A stretch of DNA of 64,000 nt, taken from CAIXSC01 sp046349915. GTDB taxonomy: Bacteria; Planctomycetota; Planctomycetia; Pirellulales; Pirellulaceae. Where the stretch lies: positions 2,356,001 to 2,420,000 of the forward strand of contig JAXMBL010000003.1 of the NCBI GenBank assembly GCA_046349915.1, in the 5' to 3' direction. A program made the translations under genes and the position numbers. Below, piece after piece: positions 43,660 to 52,590 of this stretch. Below the pieces are notes generated by a model. The model made no database searches and was not told where the DNA came from. It saw nothing but the letters and a program-made list of their open reading frames with translations. Numbering within the stretch: the stretch's first letter is position 1; every line of letters begins with the position of its first letter.

Positions 43660-45897
43660 ATGTTGCCCGCGACTTCGACGACATCGCATCCAACCTGGGA
43701 AACGTTGCGTCTCTTTGGGCTCGGCATGTTGCCCGCAGAGGAACGCGAGGCGGTGGAGCGTCATGTCGAGGAATGTGCCGAGTGCTGTGAATCGTTGACT
43801 TCCATGCCCAACGATACGGTGCTCGACCGTTTGCGCGCGGGGACCACCGCGACCTATCTGCCTAACGAAGCCCCTCCCTCCGTGTCGGTCGCAATTTCAC
43901 CTGCCGGCATTCCTCCCGAGTTGAATGACCATCCTCGATACCGAATCGTCCGCCAATTGGGCGCCGGCGGGATGGGGGTGGTGTATCAGGCCGAGCATCG
44001 TTTGATGGAACGCCCCGTGGCGCTCAAGGTCATCAGTCGCTCGTTGGTTGGGAATTCGCAAGCGATTCGACGCTTTCAGCTCGAAGTCAAAGCGGCGGCC
44101 AAACTCTCTCATGCCAACATTGTGGCGGCCTTCGATGCCGAGCAAGCGGGCGACCTGCATTTCCTGGTGATGGAATATGTCGAAGGGATCAGCTTGTCGC
44201 GGCAAGTGGAAAAACGCGGTCCGCTGCCTGTGCACTATGCCTGTGGATTTGCGCGACAAGTTGCCCTCGGTTTGCAACACGCTTTCGAAAAAGGAATGGT
44301 TCACCGAGACATCAAGCCGCAAAACTTGATGGTAACCAAAGCGGGGCGAGTGAAGATACTTGACTTTGGTCTTGCTCGTCTGGCCCGCGAACAGGGCGAG
44401 TTGGAGCCTGTCGCCGCCGAAGGACTCTTGCCATCCTCTCCGCAGCCTCTCGCGGGGCACGCAGGACTAACGGCGGCCGGCGCGACCCTAGGAACGCCTG
44501 ACTATATCGCTCCCGAGCAGATCGCGGATTCGCGGTCGGCCGATATCCGCTCGGATATCTACAGCCTAGGTTGCTCTCTCTATTTCCTGCTGGTCGGTCA
44601 TCCGCCCTACCCTGTTGGCACGGCGGTCGACAAACTGATCGCTCACCGCCGCGGCTGTCCCAAACCGATTCGAGATCTGCGCCCCGAGATTCCTGTTGAG
44701 GTAGCGGCGGTTGTCGAAAAGATGATGAGTAAGTCGCCCGCGGATCGCTACGCGACTCCCAGTGAAGTGGCCCAGGCACTGGCGCCGTTCGCTCGACCGG
44801 CCCCCGCGTCGACGATCGTCGAAAATCGCACGCCCTTGGCGGTGGTTACGGCGGATGTAGATCCGCTCGGACCTGCCCCCGCGGCACTCGATTTTGAAAC
44901 GCTCGTCTCGCTCGCCAACACCGCGGGACCGATGCCGCACACTGGGATGCAACCTGCAAGTCGGCCGAACGCGATGGAGTCGCTTCGCGCGCAGGTGGTT
45001 AGTCTTGGCAAGAACCGAACCACTCAATGGGGACTTGGGGCGATCGGAGCATTGGTGACCGTGGCCATGTGCGTAACTTGGCTGGTCTTGGGCTCGACCA
45101 ACGACCCGTCGACTTCTCCCTCAACGAATCCAGATTGGCCTAAGCAAACTTGGTCGAGTCCTGCTCCGAGCCAAGGTCAAGCGAGCGGCGACCGAAGAGG
45201 GCCCACGAACACTGGCTCTACCAACGCGAACGCCGGGAACTCGATGGCCCAAACGAATCGGATCGCTCAGCCCGAAGGCGCCTCGTCCGCCGCTAGTTTA
45301 CCGATGGCATCGGGTCCGGCGTTGCCTCCGCCGCGGGTCTTGATCGTGATCCCTCACCAAAATCTGTACTATCCTGATTTGGGTGAAGTCGAAACCGCCT
45401 TGCGGCGCATCGTTCCTTCGTGCCGCATTACGATCGCCTCGTCGCGACGTGAGCCAGCGGCGCCAGATCCGCAGGGACGTTCACAGAATACACCGATACC
45501 CGTGGATGTGGATTTGAAGGACGCACGAGCGGCCGATTTTGACGCCGTCGTCTTCACGGGGGCGAATCCTCTGCCGAACATGGAGTTTCTCGCGGGAGGC
45601 AGCGCCTTCGATGCAACTCGCCAGTTCTTGGCCGATGCGCGACGAGAGGGATGCGTGGTAGCTGCCCTCTGCGGCGGCATCGCCGTGCTCGCCGATGCGG
45701 GAGAATTGCGAGGCCAGGACGCGGCTTACAACAAGTTTGTTGTCGATGCCGTCCGAGCCGACCATGGCGTCACGAATTGGGACGCTCAACGACGAGTTGT
45801 CGTGAACGGGCAAACAGTCACCGCGACAGACGCGGGTGACGCTCCACGGTTTGTGCAAGAATTGTTGCGAGTCGCCAGTGCTCGCTATCTCAAGTAG
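43660..45897 (+). CDS. Transmembrane Ser/Thr protein kinase with ZAS-like N-terminus and C-terminal DJ-1/PfpI domain
   Basis: A 745-residue fusion. Near the N-terminus RHVEECAECC gives an H-x3-C-x2-C zinc motif as in anti-sigma factors (about residues 35-43). The kinase domain spans roughly 93-370 with GAGGMG, Lys in VALKVI, HRDIKPQN, DFGLARLA and GTPDYIAPEQ. A membrane helix lies at about 455-478. A Ser/Thr/Pro-rich linker leads to a DJ-1/PfpI domain (558-745) with VLIVIPHQNLYYPDLG and nucleophile Cys671 in AALCGGIAVLADAG, placed outside the cell. Such a sensor-like DJ-1 extracytoplasmic domain is unusual. The start is ATG 43660. Confidence 0.9.
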   Translation: MLPATSTTSHPTWETLRLFGLGMLPAEEREAVERHVEECAECCESLTSMPNDTVLDRLRAGTTATYLPNEAPPSVSVAISPAGIPPELNDHPRYRIVRQLGAGGMGVVYQAEHRLMERPVALKVISRSLVGNSQAIRRFQLEVKAAAKLSHANIVAAFDAEQAGDLHFLVMEYVEGISLSRQVEKRGPLPVHYACGFARQVALGLQHAFEKGMVHRDIKPQNLMVTKAGRVKILDFGLARLAREQGELEPVAAEGLLPSSPQPLAGHAGLTAAGATLGTPDYIAPEQIADSRSADIRSDIYSLGCSLYFLLVGHPPYPVGTAVDKLIAHRRGCPKPIRDLRPEIPVEVAAVVEKMMSKSPADRYATPSEVAQALAPFARPAPASTIVENRTPLAVVTADVDPLGPAPAALDFETLVSLANTAGPMPHTGMQPASRPNAMESLRAQVVSLGKNRTTQWGLGAIGALVTVAMCVTWLVLGSTNDPSTSPSTNPDWPKQTWSSPAPSQGQASGDRRGPTNTGSTNANAGNSMAQTNRIAQPEGASSAASLPMASGPALPPPRVLIVIPHQNLYYPDLGEVETALRRIVPSCRITIASSRREPAAPDPQGRSQNTPIPVDVDLKDARAADFDAVVFTGANPLPNMEFLAGGSAFDATRQFLADARREGCVVAALCGGIAVLADAGELRGQDAAYNKFVVDAVRADHGVTNWDAQRRVVVNGQTVTATDAGDAPRFVQELLRVASARYLK

Positions 45898-46281
45898 TTC
45901 TTACTGTACGGCGGGCTTCTTACTGTACGACGGACTTCTTACTGTACGACGGACTTCTAGCCCGTCGATCGTCGCCACGTAAATCAGATTGGAGCCTCCT
46001 GACGATTGTCGCCGCCTTCGCACTCGCCTGTGACAAGAACTCGTCAAATCGAGGTTGACCTCGCCTGAGGGACCAACATCAGTGGATCGCCAATCGATCT
46101 ACTTTCTTTGCGCGCCGCGCCAATGCCTCCCGCTGAAACACGCAGGAAACCGCACTCTCTTCCATGCGGCGCATTTCTGCGAAAGGTCCTGTCGAACGGC
46201 TGCATCTGACTGGTATCAGGCAGTTCAGCCTGATGCTCGTCGCCGTTCGACTCATCGATTCTTCGCAGAAGGAGAGACCTC
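45898..46281. repeat. Intergenic region opening with 19-bp tandem units of the cgacggactt hairpin family
   Basis: Immediately after the kinase stop the sequence repeats ttcttactgtacgacggac with a period of 19 at 45898, 45917 and 45936 (first unit ttcttactgtacggcgggc), ending with ttctagcccgtcg. The cgacggactt...agtccgtcg core is a hairpin and recurs at 49417, 49447, 49558 and 52368. The remainder of this 384-bp stretch holds no clear gene or promoter. Confidence 0.8.
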
Positions 46282-49200
46282 ATGTCCCTTTTCCATCGTT
46301 GGTTGGCTGGAGTTCACGCGTTTCGTCATCGTTGGTCACGACGCGATCGGGCGAAGGCTCGGGCCGCCTCTCAGCTTTCTCGCCGTCGCAGCATGCTCGC
46401 GTCGCGATTGCCAACCTTCGAACGGTGCGAAAACCGGGACCTTATGGCGGGCATGACCATCGGCATGAACCTCGAGAACATTGTCGATTGGTCGCCTGCT
46501 TGGACCTTCACCGATGCGTTTCAAAGTTCTCGTCCCTGGATCTCGCACGACTACGAAGTGGCGACCGGGCGTACGAATTGGCAAGGCTCTCAGCCGGTCG
46601 CCGTCGACGAGGATGGCGAGGTGACATCGCTGGCCTCGTGGACGGATGGCCAAGGACGAGTCATCGAACAACGAGTCGGCACTGTGATGTTCCGCGACCT
46701 GAACGGAGCTTATCCCGCGGGAGTCTACCGCGCCGAGTGGGATGGGACGGGCACGGTCAATTTCGGCTTTGATGCCCTGGTCATCGAGCGGGGGGTGACT
46801 GAGGAAGGACGGCAGTTTGCCAACCTCAACGTCGTCCCCAGTCAGGCAGGTATCTATCTCAGGATCGACGCTACCGATCCCGCCGATCCCGTGCGCGACA
46901 TTCATGTGTGGTTGCCCGATTATCAGGGACAATCGTTCGCCGGGCAGCGTTGGACTCCTGGCGCGGACTTTTCTCCCTTTCATCCCCTCTTCAAAGAACG
47001 ACTCGATGATTTTGGCATCTTGCGCTTCATGCAAGCACAAGAGACGAATACCTCGGATATTGAATCTTGGGGGGACCGCCGAGATGCACTCGATGTCCGA
47101 CAGAGTTCCGGCAACAGTGGTGCGTTAGTCAACGGGATGGCTGTCGAATACATGGTCCAACTGGCGAATGAACTGGACGCCGATCCCTGGTTCAACATGC
47201 CGCATGGTGCGGACGATGAGTTTGTTCAGAATTTCGCCACCTACGTCCGTGACCATCTGGAGCCGGAACTGACAGCGTACGTTGAGTGGTCGAACGAGGT
47301 CTGGAATACCGCGCCCGGATATGAAGCCCATTCGTGGTTGACTGAGCAGACGGGGCTACTCGAGAACTCCGGCCTCACTCGATGGCAAGTCGCGGGCCAG
47401 GAGGCTGCTCGGGATCTCAATCTGTGGAGCGAAGTCTTCGTGGGGCAAGAAAGTCGATTGGTGCGGGTCGCTGGCGGATTTGCCTCGAATCCGTGGGTGA
47501 CCGAGCGCGTGGTCGAGAACATGGGCGGTGCGTTCGATGCAATCGCTATCGCGCCATACTTCGGTCCGACTCCCGCCCAACGAGCGACCTACTCGGCCGC
47601 GACTACCGTGGACCAAGTCCTGGCGGATTTGAGCGACAACATCTACGGTTCGACCGCTCTGACTCTGGCTCATCAACGGATCGCCGACGAGTATAGCGCC
47701 ACGCTGCGAAGAGACATCAAGTTGTTGGCCTACGAGGGAGGGCAACATTTGAATGCGTTGGGTGCGCCTTACCAAGCCGTGTTCTATGCCGCTAGCCAAG
47801 ATCCACGCATGGCCGATTTAACTCGCGACTACTTGCGGCAGCAGAACGCCGCTGGCCTCGACGCTTATGTCCATTATCGTTACACGCAGCGAGATACGGC
47901 TAGTCCGTTTGGCAATTTTGGCGTGCTCACTCGGCAGGATGAATCGCTCGCCGATGCCCCCGTATACGAAGTTCTCTTGGAGGCCGCGACCGGTGAATTG
48001 TTCACTCAGGGACAGAATCTGGTGACTGTCTCGCCCGCGGATGCTCGCGGTTCAGAAATCGGCCAGGATTTAGCATTCTTCCGGTTCACTCGCGGCGGCG
48101 ACCTCAGCCAGCCCTTGCTGGTGCGTTACGCCATCGGTGGATCGGCGACGCCAGGTGTGGATTACACACAACTGCCCGGCACGGTTTGGTTCCCCGCGGG
48201 ACAGAACACGGCTTATGTCGCTGTCCGCCCCATCGATGATCCGACGCTCGAAGGAGACGAGTCGGTGACGGTCACGCTGCTCGGAGGCGCCGCTTATCAA
48301 TTAGTGGGTGGCTCGACGGCCAGCGCTTCGGTGGGAATCGTGAGCGATGATCGTTTCGCCTTCGCTCCGACCGTCAGCGTTGTGGCCACTGATCCAATCG
48401 CCATGGAAAGCGGCCAAGATCCCGGCGTCTTCACGTTCACTCGCTCGCAAGGCGACCTCAATCGGCCGCTCACCGTCTGGTTCCAGATCGGCCAACAAAC
48501 GGCCGGCGCCGACGACATCGCTCCCTTTCCTCGCCGAGTCGACTTTGCGCCGGGGCAAACGGCGGTTCGCGTGACCGTTACCCCCCAAGACGATGCCGTG
48601 GTTGAAAACCGCGAGTCTGTGACACTCGTTATCAACAACGATAATCCGAACTATCGACTCGGCGAACGCTCCGCCACCGTTCGGATTCTGGATAACGATG
48701 GTGCGACGCCACATGTCTTGCCAGTCCTGATCGTGATTTCGAACAACGACTTCTACTACCAAGAGTATGCCGATCCGCGAGTGGAACTTGAAGCGGCGGG
48801 GATTCCAGTGGTTGTCGCGGCGGGCCGACGCGAACTCTCGACTCCCCATCAGGTTTCCGGCCAAGGAGCGGATGGTGGTCGAGTGATGCCGGATATCTCG
48901 CTCGACGATGTCGTTTCGTCCAACTACTCCGCCATCTTGTTTGTCGGCGGATGGGGAGCGAGCCAGTACCAGTATGCGTTTGAGGGAACCTACTTCAACC
49001 CGATTTACAATTCGACCAACGCGATTCGCGCACGCGTCAATCAACTAGTCAACGAATTCGAGTCACAGGACAAATACGTGACGGCGATTTGCCATGGAGT
49101 GAGCATCCTGGCATGGGCCCGAGTCGACGGTGTTAGCCCCGTAGCCGGCAAGCAGGTATCAACGGCCCATTTCAACTCGCCCGCGAGCACCAATCCCTTG

Positions 49201-49386
49201 GCACGACTCTATCGCTGGCACTCCGAGGTCAATGGCGCTACGGTCTACACGGGCGGAGCGGTCGGAGATCCCACCACACGCGTCGACGATGTGATTGTCG
49301 ACGGCCGAATTGTCACCGCCGAGAATTTCGATTCCGCGCGACTCTTCGGTCGCACCATCGCCGGTCTCCTCCAAAGCGGTGGCTAA
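46282..49386 (+). CDS. Exported glycosidase-like protein with Calx-beta repeats and C-terminal DJ-1/PfpI domain
   Basis: A 1034-residue surface protein. The N-terminal basic region with LPTFERCENRDLMAG (residues 43-57) is a variant of the planctomycete extracellular export motif (normally LEPR-LLA). About residues 60-570 look like a glycoside-hydrolase TIM barrel: AYVEWSNEVWNTAPGYE contains the acid/base-type Glu and LLAYEGGQHLNA a second Glu. Two Calx-beta domains follow (about 580-690 and 695-810, with GVDYTQLPGTVWFPAGQ). Residues 812-1034 are DJ-1/PfpI (VLIVISNNDFYYQEY, Cys in VTAICHGVSILAWA), echoing the neighbouring kinase. GGAGAG precedes ATG 46282. Confidence 0.82.
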   Translation: MSLFHRWLAGVHAFRHRWSRRDRAKARAASQLSRRRSMLASRLPTFERCENRDLMAGMTIGMNLENIVDWSPAWTFTDAFQSSRPWISHDYEVATGRTNWQGSQPVAVDEDGEVTSLASWTDGQGRVIEQRVGTVMFRDLNGAYPAGVYRAEWDGTGTVNFGFDALVIERGVTEEGRQFANLNVVPSQAGIYLRIDATDPADPVRDIHVWLPDYQGQSFAGQRWTPGADFSPFHPLFKERLDDFGILRFMQAQETNTSDIESWGDRRDALDVRQSSGNSGALVNGMAVEYMVQLANELDADPWFNMPHGADDEFVQNFATYVRDHLEPELTAYVEWSNEVWNTAPGYEAHSWLTEQTGLLENSGLTRWQVAGQEAARDLNLWSEVFVGQESRLVRVAGGFASNPWVTERVVENMGGAFDAIAIAPYFGPTPAQRATYSAATTVDQVLADLSDNIYGSTALTLAHQRIADEYSATLRRDIKLLAYEGGQHLNALGAPYQAVFYAASQDPRMADLTRDYLRQQNAAGLDAYVHYRYTQRDTASPFGNFGVLTRQDESLADAPVYEVLLEAATGELFTQGQNLVTVSPADARGSEIGQDLAFFRFTRGGDLSQPLLVRYAIGGSATPGVDYTQLPGTVWFPAGQNTAYVAVRPIDDPTLEGDESVTVTLLGGAAYQLVGGSTASASVGIVSDDRFAFAPTVSVVATDPIAMESGQDPGVFTFTRSQGDLNRPLTVWFQIGQQTAGADDIAPFPRRVDFAPGQTAVRVTVTPQDDAVVENRESVTLVINNDNPNYRLGERSATVRILDNDGATPHVLPVLIVISNNDFYYQEYADPRVELEAAGIPVVVAAGRRELSTPHQVSGQGADGGRVMPDISLDDVVSSNYSAILFVGGWGASQYQYAFEGTYFNPIYNSTNAIRARVNQLVNEFESQDKYVTAICHGVSILAWARVDGVSPVAGKQVSTAHFNSPASTNPLARLYRWHSEVNGATVYTGGAVGDPTTRVDDVIVDGRIVTAENFDSARLFGRTIAGLLQSGG

Positions 49387-49416
49387 CGAGGTATATCTCG
49401 GCCACGATTTCCCTCT

Positions 49417-49471
49417 GTACGACGGACTTCCAGTCCGTCGCTCTGTCGTATGACGGACTTCTAGTCCGTCG
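49417..49471. repeat. Two copies of the cgacggactt-agtccgtcg hairpin repeat
   Basis: Copy one, gtacgacggacttccagt followed by ccgtcg, is at 49417-49440, and copy two, cgtatgacggacttctagt followed by ccgtcg, at 49447-49471. Each can form an 8-9-bp stem with a short loop. A third copy in inverted orientation is at 49558-49582 and a fourth at 52368-52391. Confidence 0.88.
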
Positions 49472-49557
49472 CTCTGCCTGCAAATCATCGCCGTGACGAA
49501 CGAGGTTTGTCAAAACGTAGAGTGCCGTCGTGCAGCCCGCTCTACACGGACCGAATC

Positions 49558-49582
49558 GACGGACTAGAAGTCCGTCGTACGG
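49558..49582. repeat. Inverted copy of the cgacggactt hairpin repeat
   Basis: The sequence cgacggactagaagtccgtc followed by gtacg is the reverse complement of the copies at 49417-49471. It lies 44 bp from the stop of the YbjN-like gene, so the convergent end of the two genes is bracketed by hairpins that could act as bidirectional transcription stops. Confidence 0.85.
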
Positions 49583-49625
49583 GGCTAGCTCTCACTCCCT
49601 CGCGCATCGACCACTGAGAACAGAC

Positions 49626-50087
49626 TTACTCGGACAAGTGCTTCTTGTACGTCGTGATCGAAACCTGATAAGTCTTGATCCATTCCTTGACGTTCTTTTC
49701 CGTCACGCCGCCCGTGATTTCAATGTCAGCCTCCAGCACGGGGTCATTGTCCTTGTCGAGATAAGCTCGCGAGAATCGCTTGGTCTTGTTCCATTCGTTG
49801 ATCCGCGAGAGCGAGATCTTGGCGCCGGAGAAACCGGCATATAACTGCATCGTCTCTTCCTTGTTGAAGATCAAGATCTTCAACCCTTCGTACTCGAAGC
49901 GGTACGTATTGTTGTCCACTTCGGTGACATCCTTCAGACCCAACTCTTGCATGATGCGTTCGATTTTGCCCGCCGTCATCTTTTCGATCACGTCACCGTC
50001 GGCCGCGGTTGCGGGCGATGACCCAGCGAACCCCAACCACGCGACCGCCAACGCCACCAGAATCCCGTTCGAAATCCCTCGCAACAC
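49626..50087 (-). CDS. Secreted YbjN-domain protein
   Basis: A 153-residue protein with a signal peptide (LRGISNGILVALAVAWLGFAG, cleavage probably after ATA-A near residue 29) and a mature part similar to YbjN/type III secretion chaperone-like domains: IERIMQELGLKDVTEVDNNTYRF, followed by ILIFNKEETMQLYAGFSG and RAYLDKDNDPVLEADIEITGGVTEKNVKEW. Family function is unknown. The start is ATG 50087. Transcribed convergently with the large exported protein; its neighbour on the same strand is the ABC transporter. Confidence 0.83.
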   Translation of the reverse strand: MLRGISNGILVALAVAWLGFAGSSPATAADGDVIEKMTAGKIERIMQELGLKDVTEVDNNTYRFEYEGLKILIFNKEETMQLYAGFSGAKISLSRINEWNKTKRFSRAYLDKDNDPVLEADIEITGGVTEKNVKEWIKTYQVSITTYKKHLSE

Positions 50088-50224
50088 GGTTGCTTCTCCT
50101 TTGCATCAAGTGCGCCATGGGGCAATTGGGTCGACTCGATTGAGCTGGCCGAAATGCCGGGGAGACGACATCGTCTCCGAATGGAGGGAGTTTAGTGGGC
50201 CGGTCGGTGGCGAGTCAACTTGAT

Positions 50225-51295
50225 CTAGTTCCAGCGGAACAGTCGAAGAGCGATCCCGAACGAGAGAGTCGCCCAGAGAGTGAGCCCCACGATCGGGACG
50301 ATCTGGGTTGAAACGGCCGCCCCGTCAATCATGATCGCCCGTAAGGCATCGATAACCAGGGTCAAAGGGAGGGCCTTAATCAGCGGCTGAGCGACCTCGG
50401 GAAAGCGGTCCGACGAGAAGAAAATGCCCGACAACACCCACATGGGGAGCATCACTAGGTTCATCAACCCCGAAACCGACTCCAACGTCTTCGCCCGACT
50501 GGCCACCAAAAGGCCAATTCCCGCAAAAGCAATCGCTCCCAGGAGAATCAGGCCCAAGACGGCGAGTAAACTCCCGTGAGTTTTCACTCCAAACGCCAAC
50601 CGCGAAAAAACCAATAGCACCAAGACTTCCGGGAGCAAGAACAGCAGCCGACTGGCCATGATTGCCGCCAGAAAATGCGACCTTTTCATGGGTGTTGCCA
50701 GGAATCGCTTGAGCAGCCGGCGAATCCGCATGTCCACAATGACATAGCCGACACCCCACAAACCGCCCCCCATCAAGCTCATGCCCAGCAACCCGGGAAC
50801 CAAAAAGTCGATGTAGCGTCCCCCCGGCTCCTCAAACGCCAGATCGCGAACTGGAACGGGATCACGCCGACCGGCCGCTCGCTGTAAAGCATCGTCCACG
50901 GCCGCCCGAGCGACTTGGCTCTCTTTACGCGTAAAATCGAATTGGTACTCGAATTCGCCCGACGAGCCGATGCGTACCAGCAGGTCGGTCTTGCCGGCTC
51001 GCAAACGACCGCGACCTTCCGCGTCGTCGCTGACTCGAGTTGCAAAACGGGTGGACGCTGCGAGCGCTTCGACGGTCTTATTCACCGCCTCCCCTGCCCC
51101 AATCACGTCAACTGTGAATTTCTCGGCAGGCTGATTCCGGAAGGCGATGCCCAGAGCGGTGGCCATCAGCAAAGGAAAACCGTAAACCCAGAAAACGGCT
51201 TCCGGTTCTCGGTAAAACTCGCGCAGCCTCGCCAACACCAATTGCACCAGGGCCGAGTGCTTCCAGCTTTGTCCCCAGGTTGACTGCTCACTCAC
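50225..51295 (-). CDS. ABC-2 type transporter permease
   Basis: A 356-residue membrane protein. The N-terminal segment ALVQLVLARLREFYREPEAVFWVYGFPLLMATALGIAF is followed by an extracytoplasmic domain of about 130 residues and then five membrane helices, including LLFLLPEVLVLLVFSRLAFG, MNLVMLPMWVLSGIFFSS and LTLWATLSFGIALRLFRW. It overlaps the ATPase gene at 51292 by four bases (GTGA), so the two form one exporter. Substrate is unknown; similar systems export drugs, lipids or antimicrobial peptides. The start is 51295. Confidence 0.9.
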   Translation of the reverse strand: MSEQSTWGQSWKHSALVQLVLARLREFYREPEAVFWVYGFPLLMATALGIAFRNQPAEKFTVDVIGAGEAVNKTVEALAASTRFATRVSDDAEGRGRLRAGKTDLLVRIGSSGEFEYQFDFTRKESQVARAAVDDALQRAAGRRDPVPVRDLAFEEPGGRYIDFLVPGLLGMSLMGGGLWGVGYVIVDMRIRRLLKRFLATPMKRSHFLAAIMASRLLFLLPEVLVLLVFSRLAFGVKTHGSLLAVLGLILLGAIAFAGIGLLVASRAKTLESVSGLMNLVMLPMWVLSGIFFSSDRFPEVAQPLIKALPLTLVIDALRAIMIDGAAVSTQIVPIVGLTLWATLSFGIALRLFRWN

Positions 51296-52251
51296 CGTGC
51301 CGCCTCCCCCTCGCTGTCACTCAAAGATCGGCCAGCAACCTTGACGAATACATCTTCCAAGCTGGCGTGGCGAGTAGTAAGACCAGACAGCTCGCAGTAC
51401 ATTTCTGGCAGTGAATTCAATAACGCGGGAATCGCAACATGGGGTTCAGTCACCGAGAGAGTGATCCGTTCTCCCTCGTCGCGAACATGCCGCACCGCCG
51501 GGAGAGATTCCAACCTAGCCAGATCCGGTCGTGCTCCAGCTTGCGCGGCTTGCCACTGAAACTCAATCACATGATCGCCTCCCAACGAAGCGATCAACTC
51601 GCGCGGAGTCCCGATCGCCATCACGCGACCACGATCCACGATCGCCACGCGATCACAAAGTCGTTCCGCTTCCTCCAGGTAGTGAGTGGTCAAGAGTACG
51701 GTGCGTTGAGTTTCCCGAAAACCCTGGATCACTCCCCAGAGCTCGCGGCGCGATTGCGGATCGAGTCCTGTCGTGGGCTCATCCAGGAACAACAACTCGG
51801 GATCGCCGACCAAAGCGCACGCGACGGCGAGTCGTTGCTTTTGACCTCCTGAGAGTCCGCTGACTCGTGAATGCGCCTTTTCGCCGAGGGACAGTTGAGC
51901 AATCACATCGTCCGGCGCGGGACCTTGGCGGTAAAAGCTCCGAAACAATACCAGCGTCTCGCGTAGCGTGAGCTTTTCCGAAAGACGAGTTTCTTGGAGG
52001 GAGATGCCAATCCGCTGGCGAATCTCCTCATCGTCTTTCCCCCATTGCCTGCCCAGAACTTCGACCTCGCCGCTGGTCGCTGTCAACAACCCTTCCAAAA
52101 TCTCAATGGTGGTTGTCTTGCCCGCGCCATTTGGGCCGAGCAATCCGAAGCACTCGCCCCGTTCGACCGTCAAGTCGATCCCCCGAACCGCCTCAACGGG
52201 CGGTTTCGCTGGGTAAGTCTTTGTCAGTTGACGACAAACGATGGCTGGCAT
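51292..52251 (-). CDS. ABC transporter ATP-binding protein
   Basis: A 319-residue ATPase of the CcmA/DrrA class. Walker A is GLLGPNGAGKTTT, the Q-loop is ISLQETRLSEKL, the signature is VSGLSGGQKQRLA, Walker B is LLFLDEPTTGLDP, and the switch histidine is in LLTTHYLEEAE. The C-terminal 90 residues are the DrrA-like regulatory extension. ATG 52251 is preferred over the upstream 52311 codon because family members begin with MPAIVCRQLTKTYP-type sequence. Works with the permease at 50225-51295. Confidence 0.93.
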   Translation of the reverse strand: MPAIVCRQLTKTYPAKPPVEAVRGIDLTVERGECFGLLGPNGAGKTTTIEILEGLLTATSGEVEVLGRQWGKDDEEIRQRIGISLQETRLSEKLTLRETLVLFRSFYRQGPAPDDVIAQLSLGEKAHSRVSGLSGGQKQRLAVACALVGDPELLFLDEPTTGLDPQSRRELWGVIQGFRETQRTVLLTTHYLEEAERLCDRVAIVDRGRVMAIGTPRELIASLGGDHVIEFQWQAAQAGARPDLARLESLPAVRHVRDEGERITLSVTEPHVAIPALLNSLPEMYCELSGLTTRHASLEDVFVKVAGRSLSDSEGEAAR

Positions 52252-52590
52252 GGAGCGAGTAAACCGAGCGAAAACAGGTAAACGATCCGATCTGTGGAGT
52301 AGGTTTTCCACCTGCCCAGTTGTAGCCGATCACGAAAAACTCGCAACAGGCGCCAAGCAGCAATAAAGTACGACGGACTTCCAGTCCGTCGGTTTAGGCC
52401 TCAATGAATGGGCTCGCCACCTCAATGTACGCTTCGGCAGTACTTGCTCTCCATTGCGAAAATGGCCAATTGAAAAAGCTTCGCGACAGGAAATTACCTA
52501 TCGCGAAGCATGAATCACTTTTGATAAGAGCCGATTCCGAGGCTAATTGGCATTCTCGGTGAAATCGACTGCAGTCCCAGCGTTGGGTCG
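52252..52590. other. Intergenic region with hairpin repeats of two families
   Basis: No gene is seen in these 339 bp. A degenerate copy of the aggtttt...acct hairpin lies at 52299-52315 (gtaggttttccacctgc), and a full copy of the cgacggactt hairpin at 52368-52391 (gtacgacggacttccagtcc followed by gtcg). Promoter elements for the ABC operon must also lie here. Confidence 0.7.
52368..52391. repeat. Copy of the cgacggactt-agtccgtcg hairpin repeat
   Basis: gtacgacggacttccagtcc followed by gtcg; same orientation and sequence as the copy at 49417-49440. Confidence 0.88.
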
